DNA of 30,400 nucleotides from Guillardia theta CCMP2712 (Eukaryota > Cryptophyceae > Pyrenomonadales > Geminigeraceae), in assembly GCF_000315625.1 (NCBI RefSeq), contig NW_005434640.1, positions 476,452 to 506,851 of the forward strand, in the 5' to 3' direction. The notes under the pieces were generated by a model. That model ran no database searches. It had not been told where the DNA came from and was given only the letters and a program-made list of their open reading frames with translations. Positions 8,927 through 19,732 of this stretch are shown piece by piece (positions within the stretch are counted from its first letter, which is position 1; each line of letters begins with the position of its first letter). The position numbers and the translations under genes are program-made.

Positions 8927-11383
8927 ATGTCAAATAAGTGTCCCCTGATGTTTCGTTCTTATTCTTTGTCTTCTCGGCTATTCTTGATCACTTCGTTTGA
9001 ACTTTGCTTCACTCATCTGACGCCTCGGTTCTGGCAGAGCAAGGCTGTTTTCATCATTGGAGCGGGAGCCTGTTCTGCCTTGGGCGGCCTGTGGTTGTGG
9101 TGGAGGTGGAGGAAGTATCGGGTTTTCTTGAAACCCGTTTTCGATGAAGATGGCGTCCCCGTCGAGCGAATGATCCCACCCAAGGACGTTTTGTTCGGCA
9201 AAGTGGAAGGCGAAAATCGTGGCCCTTGCCCAATGGATCCAGCGCTGAAGAGGAAAGATGACCTCTACTGGCTCCGTGACGACACGCGCAGCAACCCTAA
9301 AGTGCTCGCACATCTGAACCGTGAGAATGCTTACTTCGAGCACAAGTTCAGGCCGCTCCGCAGGTTGCACACCAAGATCTACAGAGAGTTTGTCAGTCAC
9401 GTGAAGGAAACGGATGAAGAGGTTCCCTATCCTTGGGGTAATTACATCTACTACACCAGAACGGTGAAGGGCTTGTCGTATCCCATTCATTGCAGGAGGT
9501 TGACGGACACAAAGGAGAAGGCGAGCGCAGAGGAGGTTGTTCTGGATGTCAACTTGCTCAGCAAGGGAAAGAAGTACTGCGACGTTCACTCAGTTGAGCC
9601 CAGTCCTGACCATCAGCTCATCGGCTTCACGGTGGATCACACCGGGTATGAAACGTTCGAGATCAAGATCAAGGACATGGCGACCGGTCGACTGATCCCG
9701 CTGGGTGTCGATGAATCGGCTGGGCAAATGGTTTGGGGCTCGAGCAACTCAGAATTTTTCTATACGACCATGGACTCAGAGCATCGGCCTTACAAGGTAT
9801 GGAAACATGTCCTGGGAGAGGACCAGAGCAAAGACGTTTGTTTGTTCACGGAAGACGATGAGCTCTTCTGGATCGACATCGACAAGACCTGCAGCGGAAG
9901 GTTCCTCATCGTCGAGTCGTGCTCGCCAACTACATCAGAGATCCACGTCCTCGACTTGCAGGACAGCAAGGCGACGCTGTCAGTCGTGCAGCCACGAGTC
10001 AAGGACCACAGATACTCGGTCGAGCACTGGGGAGAACATTTCTACATCATCACCAACATGGACAAGTGCATCAACTCTAAACTGGTGAAGACTAAGATCT
10101 CAAGTCCAAGCAGGTAACCCCTTGCACAAGGTTGCTGCGCCTCGTTACTGAGTTGACTTGCTCCCGATGGTATAGGGATCACTGGGTTGAAGTCCTTCCG
10201 TATGAGAAGTCGACCAAGCTGGATTATCTTGTATGCTTTGCGGATCACGTTGTGATCAATGGGCGAAGCAATGGCTTGAAGATGTGCAAGATCATGGACA
10301 TGCGGACTGGAGCTGTTCACGATCTGCACTTTGACGAGGAGTGCTACGACATGTATCCCAAGAAGAACAAGCAGTTTGACAGCAAGCTGTTTCGCTTCGG
10401 ATACTCCTCTCTCGTCACTCCGCACTCCACATTTGAGTATGACATGACAACAAGGAAGAAAACGATGCTCAAGGAGCAGGAGGTGCCGGGCTACGACCGG
10501 AGCATGTATCGCACGGCTAGAATCATGGCGCAGGCACGGGACGGAGAGCAAGTGGCCGTCTCCCTGGTCTTTCACAAGGACTGTGCGTGGGCGAAATCAA
10601 GATCTCCCTCCCCCATGATGCTCTACGGGTACGGCTCCTATGGTATCTGCATCGACCCTTCCTTCGACTCCAAGACCATCAGCTTCTTGGATCGCGGCAT
10701 GATCTATGCGATTGCGCACATCAGAGGAGGTGGAGAGATGGGAAGGCAGTGGTATGAGGAGCAGGGGAAGTTTCTCACCAAGATGAACACCTTCACCGAC
10801 TTCTGTGACTGTGCTGAGCACTTGATCAAGCTCGGCATGACCACCTCCTCTCGCTTGGCCATCTCGGGCAGGTTTCCTTCTCTCTCTCTCTAACTCTCGT
10901 CTGTGTGACCTCAAGGACGGCAGGAGCGCTGGTGGTCTGCTCATGGGCGCGGTGATGAATCTTCGTCCCGATCTCTTCCGCGTCGTCGTCGCGGGCGTTC
11001 CGTTCGTGGACATCATGGCGACGATGAGCGATCCGAGCATACCCCTGACCATCACCGAGTGGGAAGAGTGGGGAAACCCCAACGAGCGGCGCTTCTTCGA
11101 CTACATGCTCTCCTACAGCCCCGTCGACAACATTCGCGACGCTCACTACCCCGCTCTCCTCGTCACCGCAGGTCTCAACGACCCGCGCGTGCCCTACTGG
11201 GAACCGGCTAAGTGGGTCGCACGACTGAGGGAGAAAAACAAGAGCAAGAAGCCGATGCTGCTTCGCACCGACATGAGCTCAGGTCACTTCGCAGCGTCGG
11301 ACAGGTACCGCCTCATGGCTGAGCGATCCATCGAGTTCGCCTTTGTCGTTGACCAGCTCGAGTGCCGGGAGCTGCTCAACTAG
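8927..11383 (+). CDS. Oligopeptidase B-like serine peptidase (family S9A), membrane-anchored
   Basis: Exons 8927-10113, 10176-10871 and 10924-11383, with introns of 62 and 52 nt and phases agreeing; 780 residues. After an N-terminal hydrophobic segment (about 42-62, VFIIGAGACSALGGLWLWWRW) comes the beta-propeller region typical of S9A enzymes. The alpha/beta-hydrolase domain follows, with IAHIRGGGEMGRQWYEEGK-like sequence and the nucleophile in GRSAGGLL (S629), GLNDPRVPYW (D714) and SSGHF (H749). The S-D-H spacing of 85 and 35 equals that of E. coli oligopeptidase B as I remember it. These enzymes cut short peptides after basic residues. The start is uncertain: 9018-9037 looks like an intron end (CTGAC...TTCTGGCAG) before the in-frame codon at 9038, so the true first exon may lie upstream, for example 8604-8630. 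Confidence 0.88.
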
Positions 11384-11890
11384 AGACTCTTAAAAAACGT
11401 GAGCCGTTACAAAAGTACGTCCGTTACACAATGACCGTTTCGAAACTGCGAAGATGCCATGCGATGGGGGGGGAGGAGAGAGGGAGGAGGGAGGAGGGAG
11501 GAGGGAGGAGGGAGAGGGACAGGGAGAGAGGGACAGGGACAGGGACAGGGAGAGAGGGGAAGGGGGAGGGGGAGGGGCTCTAGTTGACCCGCGTGACTCA
11601 GACTTCTCGCTCCGCACGCTCCTCCTGCGAATGTCTCGAAACCACGTCGATCGCTTCTCGCCGGAGGTTGCTCCAATGCCGTCAGTCGCCAGTAAGGATA
11701 ATGGAGAAGATGGAGATGATTGAGACGATGATTGCGAGGATGATGATGACAGAGATGATTATGATAATCATAATGGAGATGGAGATAATGATGAAGATGA
11801 TGACGGTGTTGGTGTTGGTGTTGGTGTTGGTGTTGGTGGTGAAGGATACGATGGTGGTGGTGGTGGTGGTGGTGGTGGTGATGGTGCTGA
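11384..11890. other. Low-complexity spacer or unresolved 5' exons of the PDZ gene
   Basis: 11466-11577 is purine-rich (GGGAGGA, GGGACA repeats). 11805-11840 is a (GGTGTT) array and 11851-11880 a (GGT) array. Between them, 11740-11805 can encode an Asp-rich run on the plus strand, which might be a 5' exon of the next gene, but no phase-consistent splice was found. Confidence 0.5.
11805..11880. repeat. GGTGTT and GGT microsatellites
   Basis: About five GGTGTT units and, after a short interruption, nine GGT units. On the minus strand this makes an artificial His-run frame. Confidence 0.9.
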
Positions 11891-13594
11891 CTTGAAGCAG
11901 AGCAGGCAGGTGTGGGCCTGATGCTTGGTGAAGAGAAAGGTAGAGATGGTGTGTTTGTGAAGCAGCTGGTGCCCAGAGGATCAGCAGAACGAACGGGCAA
12001 GGTAAAGGAGAGGAAGTAGACGAAGCTGGAGGAGAAAATGATGGTGTGCTTAGATCAAGATCGGCGATCAGATCGTGAGGGTCGGCGATCAGGAGGTGGT
12101 TCACAGGAATGTCGCTGAGCTGCGTCACCTCATCATCGGCGAGATCGGCAGCGTCTGTGAGATCTGCTTCCTCGACCAGCATGGTCAGGCGAGTTCGTCT
12201 CTTGTCTCACTTGTTCTCCGGCTTGTCTTCTTGCTGATGGGCCTGCCAGACCTACACAGTCCAGCTGCGCAGGGGAACACCTGAGTACCTGGACTCCTTG
12301 AGCAGAGAAGCAGGAGGACGAGGAGGAGAGGAGCTGAAGCCAAGCAACAGCGGCAGGTGAACACATATCAAAGGCTGGCCTGCTGGGGATGACAAGGCAG
12401 CAGCTGGGGACCTCCTGCAGGTCACGCGTCGCTTCAGGAGGAGAACGACTGGCTGCGTGCAGCTCTGCGACTTGCAGGTCGTGGCAGGAGAGGAAAGGAG
12501 GGGCAGGAGATGAAGTCGAGCCGCAGAGTCGCACGTGAGAGGCAGCAAGGAGGAGCTGCGATCGCTACACGTCATGTTTGAGCGGCAAAAGGAGGAGGCA
12601 GAGAAGCGCATGGCGATGTTGCAGGAGCATGTCACTCGCAGTGACGAGGAGCGAAGGCAGGAGGAGCTGCTTGTGGCGACGCTACCTGACGATCTGCAGG
12701 ATGTCAGAGAATCGGACATGGCAGGCGGAGGAGAGTCTGCGAGCTGCTGAGCTGAAGCTCGCAGAGGCGTCGAGACGAGAGCAGGCTTTGAAGGAGGAGT
12801 CAAGGAAGGTGAAGGCTGTCGAGGAGAGGCGGCGCTTGCGCTGACGAGTGTCAAGGCATATGAGAACGAGCAGATGAGGTTGGAGTATATCCAGGAGCTC
12901 AAGCGGAGGTTCGAGGAGGAGAAAAGGTTCAGCTCGTTGCCTTGTTGGCTCATTGTCACTATCAACCGCAGGTCTCTCGAAACAGAACTAGTGCGCATGC
13001 ATGACGGACTGCGACTGGAGCGAAGCAAGAGGCTTGAGGAGGAGGCTGCTAATGCGACTCTACGGCAAGAAGTGGAGGTCTGCCTTCTCCTCCCCCATCT
13101 TCTCTCCTCTCATTCCTTGCAGCGCGTGTCGGAGGCATACAAGATTGCAATCATCAACAACAACGAGGCAAGAGAAACCCCTCACCCCCCCCCTCCTTGC
13201 TCGCTCGCTCGCCACCCCCCCCTCCTCTTTTCTCGCTCGCTCCCCCCTCCTCTTTTCTCGCTCGCCCCCCGCTCGTGCTCTCCGCCCCTTCCCCTCACAA
13301 TCAGCAGGGGGCCGAGAAGGTCCGCGAGCAGACGGAGAAGATCCGCGAGATTCAGAGGCACAACAGCAACCTCACCATCCTCCTGTCTGAGATCCATCCT
13401 CGCCTCACCGTCCTCGAGCAGGTCCTCCGCTTCTCATCCCCCTCTTCTCATCCCCCCCTGTCTCTTCCTCCCCTCACCTCCAGCTACCTCAGGATGTTCT
13501 CAGCGTGTCTCGCATGGGCGCCTTCGATGCCTCCAACGGCGTTGGCGGGCGAGGAGGAGGAGCGACGCGAGAAGAGGAGGTCATCATGGCATGA
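11891..13594 (+). CDS. PDZ-domain plus coiled-coil protein (5' end unresolved)
   Basis: Exons: (open from 11891)-12001, 12054-12183, 12260-12356, 12401-12477, 12527-12672, 12725-12808, 12856-12926, 12972-13077, 13123-13167, 13308-13421, 13484-13594. All ten junctions agree in phase; introns are 44-140 nt, one with a GC donor (13168). At least 363 residues are encoded. The first two exons form a PDZ fold: GVGLMLGEEKGRDGVFVKQL, then VPRGSAERTGKIKIGDQIVR and VGDQEV, which is the carboxylate-binding loop (here GVGL) followed by the GD-x-I motif. From 12527 on the protein is Glu/Arg/Lys-rich coiled coil (ERQKEEAEKRMAMLQE, YIQELKRRFEEEKR, EKVREQTEKIREIQ), ending in a Gly-rich tail. It is likely a scaffold that binds partner C-termini. 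The N-terminus before the PDZ is missing from my model. Confidence 0.75.
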
Positions 13595-13596
13595 GT

Positions 13597-14696
13597 TCAC
13601 TTTCTTCTCCTTATAAGGTAAATGCTCTCGCGGAAGTACGAGCACCCTCGCTCTCGCCATCGCTTTTCCTCCTCCTTCACTTCTCTCCGCTGCTCATCGT
13701 CAGTTTCTCTCCGCGACCAGCGCTTCTCACCTGCAGCAGCTCCACCACGTATCGCTCCTCGTACAGCCTCCTCACCTCCTCTTCTGGTATGCTGTATGGT
13801 GGGCCAAGCTGCAAGCCGTCATTCTTCTCCCTCCTCCCTCCTCCTTCCTCGCGTCACCTTGCCGTTGGAATATCCGTCATGCTCCACTGTGACCAGGAGG
13901 ATGCGACCCCCTCGTTCCATCAGCCCGTCGGTCACTTGCACGTACTCTCCTCGATGCTCCGGGGGGATGGCGACCAGCGCTCCTCGGTCAAAGCACGCCT
14001 GCAGCCGCGTCACCACCCACCCTCCTCTTCACTCGCAAGCGCCTCGAAGCGGCCGGCAACGCCCTCGTGCAAGAGGAAGAAATCTCCGACTAGGAAGGTA
14101 AAGGAGGCGCGGGAGGCAGGGAGATAGAGGATCATCTTTTTGAACTCCTTTCCTTCTCCTCTCGTCGCCGTCAGCTTGTGCTCTGCCTCAAGCTCCTCCA
14201 CGGCAGCAGGGCAGCAGTCGACGCCGACGACCTACGGCCAGGCTTCATTCGAGCCTCCTCCTCCTCCTCCTCCTCCTCCTCCTCCTCCTCCTCACCTCCC
14301 CCTCCTACCTTGTGTCCCATTGAAGCCAGCCAAGGAAGGTCGACAGTCTTGCCGCAGAGAGGAAGAAGAATCGCCTTAGGGAAGTGAGGAGCGCTGATTC
14401 CATCCTCGAACAGCTCGAGCAGATGCGCGGAGAGCGCGGGATGCACGTGGGGGAGATGAAAGCTGGTCTGACCGTTCTAGACGAAGAAGTGAGCGCTCGG
14501 AGAGAAGCAGGGAGATGAGCAAACAGATAGGAGGGAAGGGAAGGGAGGGGGAAGGGGAAGATTAGGTATCGCTGACCTTCCAACGAGTATTCCAGGCGTC
14601 AAGCTCATCCGAGTTGCACCTTCTCCTCCTTCTCCTCCTCTCCTCCTCGTCTTCTCCTCCTCCTCGCATCCACATCATCCCCCTCATCCCCGCCAT
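13597..14696 (-). CDS. Thiopurine S-methyltransferase-like SAM-dependent methyltransferase
   Basis: Exons 14577-14696, 14309-14476, 14043-14231, 13858-13998, 13731-13808 and 13597-13689; 262 residues, the usual TPMT size being about 245. All introns are phase 0 (100, 77, 44, 49 and 41 nt); the 44-nt one has a GC donor. Family landmarks in order are: WNTRWKNGQTSFH (the W-x-x-R-W...FH start), LLPLCGKTVDLPWLASMGH and VVGVDCCPAAVEEL (SAM-binding strand and loop), VGDFFLL, GRFEACFDRGALVAIPPEHR, GGRILLVTVEHD, LGPPYSIPEEEVRRLY, and a C-terminal ERGCSYFRESIYLI. TPMT-family enzymes methylate thiols, including small sulfur, selenium or halide compounds in algae and bacteria. The start follows an Arg-rich run; nearby in-frame ATGs are alternatives. 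Confidence 0.88.
14238..14300. repeat. TCC trinucleotide microsatellite inside a methyltransferase intron
   Basis: A run of CCT/TCC units fills much of the intron 14232-14308 (GGA repeats on the coding strand). It explains the artificial poly-Glu and poly-Pro frames here. Confidence 0.85.
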
Positions 14697-15098
14697 CGTC
14701 GCTCCCACCCGTCGTATCCCCAACCATTCTCTCATCGCAACTTGTTGGCCTCATCCCCACTCATCCCATGGTTATCTCGCCTCCCAGCCCCCTCATAGCC
14801 CATCACCTCAAGGTCGCATATTATTCGAATCCCGTCATAAGCTCTCGTTCCCATCCTCCTACCTTTGCGCTTTCCTGATTTGTCACCTAGAAACCTTACG
14901 AGGGGGAGCGTATGGTGCAACGGGAGGGAGGGAGGGAGGGAGGGAGGGAGGGAGGGAGGGAGGGAGGGAGGGAGGGAGGGAGGGAGAGAGCACAGGCTAG
15001 AAGGCGAGGGAGGAGACGGGGAATCTGGAGCTGATATCTGTCACTTATCTTTCTGTGTTTGCAGATGAACGTGTCTAGATGAAATTTGAGTCGCCAAC
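14697..15098. promoter_or_regulatory. Divergent spacer with GGGA minisatellite (14922-14988)
   Basis: It separates the methyltransferase (-) and acyltransferase (+) starts. It holds an uninterrupted run of about 16 GGGA units. Frames here are low-complexity only. Promoters of both genes must lie within about 400 bp. Confidence 0.6.
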
Positions 15099-17801
15099 AT
15101 GAACGAGATGGAGCAAGAGACGCAGGAACCAGGGCGAAGGAGATCTGGAGGGAGAGCGCGAGTGATGGAGGTTCCGATGCAGCTGTGAGGGAGGGGTTTT
15201 GGTGCGTGTGTCTTCTGACGTCTATGTAGGTGGCGCAAGTACAGTGTGCTTCTGCTGTGGTTGGCGGTGGGGCTCGACCTGATCGTCTCCAAGTTGGGGT
15301 TCTGCTACCTCGGTCAGAGCATCAGCATCCTCTTCGTCGTCCTCTACCTCATCGACAACGTCAGTCTTCGTAGAGCCGTGTGCTCGTTCTGGTTCGGCAT
15401 GATGGACTTGTACTTCCGTGAGATCTCCGTGGGAGGGGAGCAGAAGATTCTTCCCATCCAGGACGGACGCGCCGTCATCTTCGCGTGTGCCCCGCACGTC
15501 AATCAGTTCGTCGACCCCATCGTCGTCATGAAGGTCGTGGCGCTCAAGACGCGGCGGCACATCAGCTGGATGACAGCTGCCAAGTCCTTCGCTCGCCCGG
15601 CCATCGGCAAGTTCGCGCGAGCCCTCAAGGGCATCCCCGTCGTGCGTCCCGAAGACAACGAGGAGCGAGGAAGCGGCTTCATTACCACCCAGGGCTGCCA
15701 GGTCAGAGGCCACGGAGGAACACAGTTCACGAGGAGCTTCAAGAAAGGCTGCGTGCTGGTAGTGAAGCGCAAGGGGTCGAAGCTGAGCGGGAAGGTGGCG
15801 GAGGTGATCTCAGACGAAGAGATGGTTCTCTCCTCCCCGATGCAAGAGACTGTCAAGACCCTCCAGCCCTCCGACAACTCCAAGGCCTTCCACCGCGCAC
15901 TGTCCACACCCACGACTCTCCTCCTCCTCCTCGCAACGCTGCTCCCCCTGCTCCTCCTCCTCCCCAGGGTCTTTCCCCCTAATTGGTGGCCGATGGCGTA
16001 CATGCTGGCTTGCCAGCTGGCGTGTCTCATCACGAGCTTGATCTACAAGGTGCTGAGGGACGAGAGTAAGCCCGAAGAGCTCATCCGAGTCGTCGCTCCT
16101 CTCAAGGGGCTTCTCAAGGTTGCCTCCTCCGGCCGTCTGAGCTCCCTCGCCAGGTTGACAAGGCGACTCTACTCTCCCCCTTCTCCTCGCTTCATTTCTC
16201 TTCCTCCTCTTGCTCCCCTCCCATTCATGCTGAGGCAAGCAGCAGGCATGAGCCCAAGAAGAAGGGGCTGCAGACCTCCCTGCGAGCGGCAGGCGACGAG
16301 GCGACGCAGCAGGGAGTGAGCAAGCGATCCGTCGACGTCACAGAGCCATCGGCCTACAGTTTCCTACCTTACGTGGACCAGAGCGAGATGTTCGAGCAGG
16401 CATAGTTCCTCCTCTCCTCCTCTCTTCCTCCTCTCTCCTCCTCTCGCTGCTCCTCATCTCTTGCAGGTCTACGACTTCCTCCTGCATGGCGGGACCATTG
16501 GCATCTTTCCGGAGGGAGGGACACACGACGGGACGCAGGTAAGCGCGTGGGGTGAGGGAGGGGCCTGAGGTTGCCGCAGCTTCTTCCCCTCAAGTGGGGC
16601 ATCAGCACCATGGTCCTCGGGGCCATGGCCAAGCACACGGGCCCAGAGCCTCTCAAGATTTCCGTGGTGCCGGTGAGGAGGAGGGAGGAGGGAGGAGGGG
16701 AAATGACATTCTGGCAGGTCGGGCTCAACTACTTCTCTCCGCATCAATTTCGCAGCACAGTGTCCGTTGACTTCGGGGACCCGATCGATGTGGATCAGGC
16801 GACCGTCGACCGATGGAGGAGCGGGAGCAAGGAGGTGAAGGTCGCAGCGGCAGCTGCAGCGGCTGACACTTGTGAATCCACAGGCGAAGCAGGAGGCCAA
16901 CGCCGCCGTGATGGACCTCGTCATGGCGGGGATGAGCGCAGTGACCCTGCAGGTGAGAGGAGGGCGAACGCTTGGGGGGGAGGAGGGGGAGAGGAAGGCG
17001 GGGCAGCTGTGATGGTGGAGCAGGCGAAGGATGTGGAGACTCTGGAGCTCTACCGGACGATCCGTCGGCTTTTCGTTCCTCTTGGCTCCCGTCTGTCGGT
17101 CAAGGACAACGTCGCCCTCACTCAGAGCGTCGCCGCCAGCCTCAACTTCGAGACGCGCAAGGAACCTCGCGTCCAACACTTCCTGTCTCGGTGCCGGCAG
17201 TACAGGTGAGGCCCGTTTCCTCCTTCTTCTCTTGGCCTCTCCCTGACTCCATGGCAGCGACATGCTCACTCAGTACAAGGTGCATGACTATCAGGTGCAG
17301 CGCTTCCGGGAGCGAGCCCTCTCGGACTCCCAGCGCTTGTCCGTCATTATGAAGACTCTGCATCGCCTCTCCATGGCGCTGCTGCTCGTCGCGCTCCTCC
17401 TCCCCTGGTGGTTGTGCGTCGCCCCTGTCTCGCTCTGCATCGCCGTCGTCTCGGACTGGCAGGCGAGGAAGGCCAACAAGATGAGCGTCAAGGGAACCTG
17501 GAAGATCCTCGCCGGCACCGCCGTCATCCCCCTCACTCACTTTCTCTGCACCTGCGCCTTCTGGTTCACCTTCGGCGAGTTCGTGGGCCTCGTGTGGTTC
17601 TTCACAGCGCCGGTGGGGGGCATGCTGGCCATCTACGCGACAGAGGAGAGCTTCCAGCTGCTCAAGTCCCTCAACTCTCTTCTCTTCGTGCTCGCCAACA
17701 AGAACGCCGGCGAGCAGCTCTACAACCTCCGTGAAAGCCTCCGCAAGGAAGCCCTCGAGCTCATGCCCAGCTGCATCGGAGCTCCGGAGGGAAGGGAGTG
17801 A
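15099..17801 (+). CDS. Glycerol-3-phosphate / DHAP acyltransferase, Gpt2/Sct1-type
   Basis: Ten exons: 15099-15184, 15230-15901, 15968-16153, 16246-16399, 16467-16538, 16580-16672, 16718-16834, 16884-16952, 17024-17205, 17258-17801; 724 residues, close to yeast Gpt2. All phases agree. The intron at 16400 has a GC donor. Membrane segments lie near the N-terminus (YSVLLLWLAVGLDLIV, ISILFVVLYLI). The acyltransferase core has CAPHVNQFVDP (catalytic His, about residue 118), VDQSEMFEQVYDFLLHGG, IGIFPEGGTHDGTQLLPLKWG and IVP-like ISVVPVGLNYFSPHQFRS with FGDPIDV. VETLELYRTIRRLF follows, then a C-terminal membrane pair (about 570-660). The family makes lysophosphatidic acid at the ER, the first step of glycerolipid synthesis. 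Residues about 253-340, between the second and third core blocks, form an insertion whose splicing is the least certain part. Confidence 0.88.
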
Positions 17802-17958
17802 CGGGGAGGAGTGGAGGAGGGTCAGAGTAAAGGGACTACGAGGTAGTGAAGTCCAACTGTTGGAATGAATGAACGTGCAGGAACGCGTGACAACGTGGAT
17901 GATGTGCGAGTTAGAGCAACGGGAGCTAGACTGCTAACAAGAGTTTTCATTCATGTGC

Positions 17959-18679
17959 TTATGCTTCTCCTGGAGCTGATCTGATGATGTCTGAATCGCC
18001 AGGGTCTGTGATGGACAAGGAGGCTACGCGGAAGTACTTACCGCACGCTGTTCCGAGGTCCACGTTGTCTGCAACTAATGTCAATCTTGCGACGACTGAG
18101 GGAGCTTGCAACAACCACACAACGAAATGCACGGCGAAAGATACATAGAAGAGAAGAGACGGGATGAGATGAGAAGAGGCGGGATGAGATGAAAGAGACG
18201 GGATGAGATGAGATGAGACGGGATGAGATGAGATGAGATGTGGATATCTGGTTGGTAGCCAACACACGAAGCCTCTGAACTCCCGAAAGAGAAGAAACTT
18301 CGCTTCAGCTTCTCGTGACGTAGAAGCGATATTTTGAAAGTGAAGCACGACAGAAAGCAGAGGCAGCCATGCGATACACAAGAGACGCGATCCCGAGAAA
18401 GGACACCACAGAACGATACATGACATCACAATCAGGAATGCAAACAAAATACTCACTTCCAGAATAATGGTGGACGTTGGTCTTGGCAAGCATAGCGTAG
18501 TACTCGATCTCAGACTTTCGGAGAGGGGGGCAGTTGTTGCAGATGATGACAAGCTTGCTCTTGCCCGACCGGAGGGTCTTGAGGGTGGACTTGTATCCTA
18601 GCGTGTACTTGCCCGACTTCATCACAAGCGCCAGGCGCGAGTTGATGCTCTCCTGCGCTGTCTTCCCCTTCTTCGGCAT
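17959..18679 (-). CDS. RPL30: Large-subunit ribosomal protein eL30 (RPL30)
   Basis: Exon 1 is 18457-18679 and exon 2 is 17959-18068; 110 residues. It reads [20 protein letters not shown], then [53 protein letters not shown] and, across the junction, [20 protein letters not shown] and [10 protein letters not shown]. It aligns end to end with eukaryotic eL30 (115 residues in human). The single intron is 388 nt, far longer than others here, with a strong GTGAGT donor and a TTGCAG acceptor in phase 1. A cytosolic ribosome component. Its 3' end converges on the acyltransferase gene (158 bp apart). Confidence 0.97.
18145..18241. repeat. GATGA-rich tandem repeat inside the eL30 intron
   Basis: Irregular GGGATGAGATGAGA units occupy about 95 bp of the intron and account for much of its unusual length. 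Confidence 0.8.
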
Positions 18680-18950
18680 GGCGTTCTCCTCCTCGTGTGC
18701 CCGTTCTTTTTTTTTAACCCCCACCCCCCTCTCTCCTCCTCCATAGGGGTGGCTTCATATACTACCCTACTACCCTTCAAATCACATAGAAAGAGTGGGG
18801 TGCATTGAGATTTCCATCACCACTATTTTTACCAGGACCCCCCTTCGAACCCGTTCTGGAGGGGTAGTGGAACATTTGGATATTACAGGGGGTGGGGTAG
18901 GGCCCACGTGCTCGACCATGCTGGTCCAGGTGAGATAAATGAGGACACTG
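18680..18950. promoter_or_regulatory. eL30 upstream region with TACCCC/GGGGTAG block
   Basis: Just upstream of the eL30 start are a T run, then CCCCCACCCCCCTC, ACTACCCTACTACCC and, further away, GGGGTAGTGG and GGGGGTGGGGTAGGG. It is the same spacer vocabulary as 5879-6060 and 8330-8600, here in the 5' region of a highly expressed gene. Confidence 0.45.
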
Positions 18951-19130
18951 GAAGGGAAGGGAGAGGAAGGGAAGGGAGAGGAAGGGAGAGGAAGGGAAGG
19001 GAGAGGAAGGGAAGGTAGAGGAAGGGAAGGGAGAGGAAGGGAAGGTAGAGGAAGGGAAGGGAGAGGAAGGGAGAGGAAGGGAAGGGAGAGGAAGGGAAGG
19101 TAGAGGAAGGGAAGGGAGAGGAAGGGATGA
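18951..19130. repeat. GAAGGGAAGGGAGAG minisatellite
   Basis: About 180 bp of near-identical purine units (GAAGGGAAGGGAGAGGAAGG variants, some with GTAGAG). The 192-codon minus-strand frame across it is a composition artefact (LPSLPLPS repeats). Confidence 0.9.
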
Positions 19131-19732
19131 GAAGAGGGGAGGGTTGTGGTCAGGTTGTCAGTATTAGGATGCGTTTCGATTACCAAGTGGGAAGAAAACG
19201 TTGGGACAAAACTACAAGGATCTCGTCCTACTGGAACTGAAGTTTTCTTCTGTAGGTCGAATACGGACATGTCAATCATGTGAAATATCCTACTGCTTGT
19301 CAAGTTCGTTGAGCAGTGATTCAACAACCCGTGAAGCTTTGTGATGTAAAGCTTTTGCACCAGTACATGGTCCTCATCGCTATCTCGAGAGCGGTTGGAT
19401 GATAGAGGTGAGATTTTTTATTTTACTGTTCGTCTTGCATGTTTCTTGTCTCTTGCCCTCGCGACGAAGAAAGTTTGCGTGTTAGGAGAAGTGAAATATT
19501 TCAGCATCGTCTGTTGTTGATATGTTTTCACGTGGCCTTGTGCTACCTATGAATGATGCGCAGGGGTACTGAGCGAACTGTGATGAAACAGATTGAAGTC
19601 GTGACGTGATGGAGTGCTTGTGACATGTAAATGGTGCAGATAGGACGAAGGAGGCGCATCGACATGTAAATGGTGCAGATAGGACGGAGGAGGGGCATCG
19701 ATAGCTCTGAGCAGGTGAAGTCTCATCTCTCT
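19131..19732. other. Intergenic stretch with a 39-bp tandem duplication
   Basis: No gene supported. At 19622-19700 the unit GACATGTAAATGGTGCAGAT plus AGGACGAAGGAGGCGCATC occurs twice in tandem, with period 39 and two or three mismatches. Confidence 0.55.

Noticed and set aside
11407-12000. Minus-strand 197-codon frame with a poly-His run
   Set aside because: Produced by GGT and GGTGTT microsatellites and purine repeats; the plus strand carries the PDZ gene just downstream.
14171-14446. Minus-strand ORF running from the methyltransferase exon into a poly-Glu tail
   Set aside because: The poly-Glu part is the GGA microsatellite of an intron; the exon ends at GHK with a GT donor.
14922-14988. 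GGGA run considered as a telomere-like or CRISPR-like array
   Set aside because: Simple tetranucleotide repeat with no spacers and no telomeric unit.
15485-16033. Long frames in two other phases over the acyltransferase exon
   Set aside because: Shadows caused by high GC3 in the true coding frame, which carries the PHVNQFVDP motif.
18069-18456. Possible C/D-box snoRNA in the eL30 intron
   Set aside because: A GTGATGT word and a CTGA word are present but about 120 nt apart, without a terminal stem; not enough to call.
18782-19360. Minus-strand 192-codon frame rich in Leu-Pro-Ser
   Set aside because: It is a translation of the GAAGGG minisatellite; no splice sites or domain.
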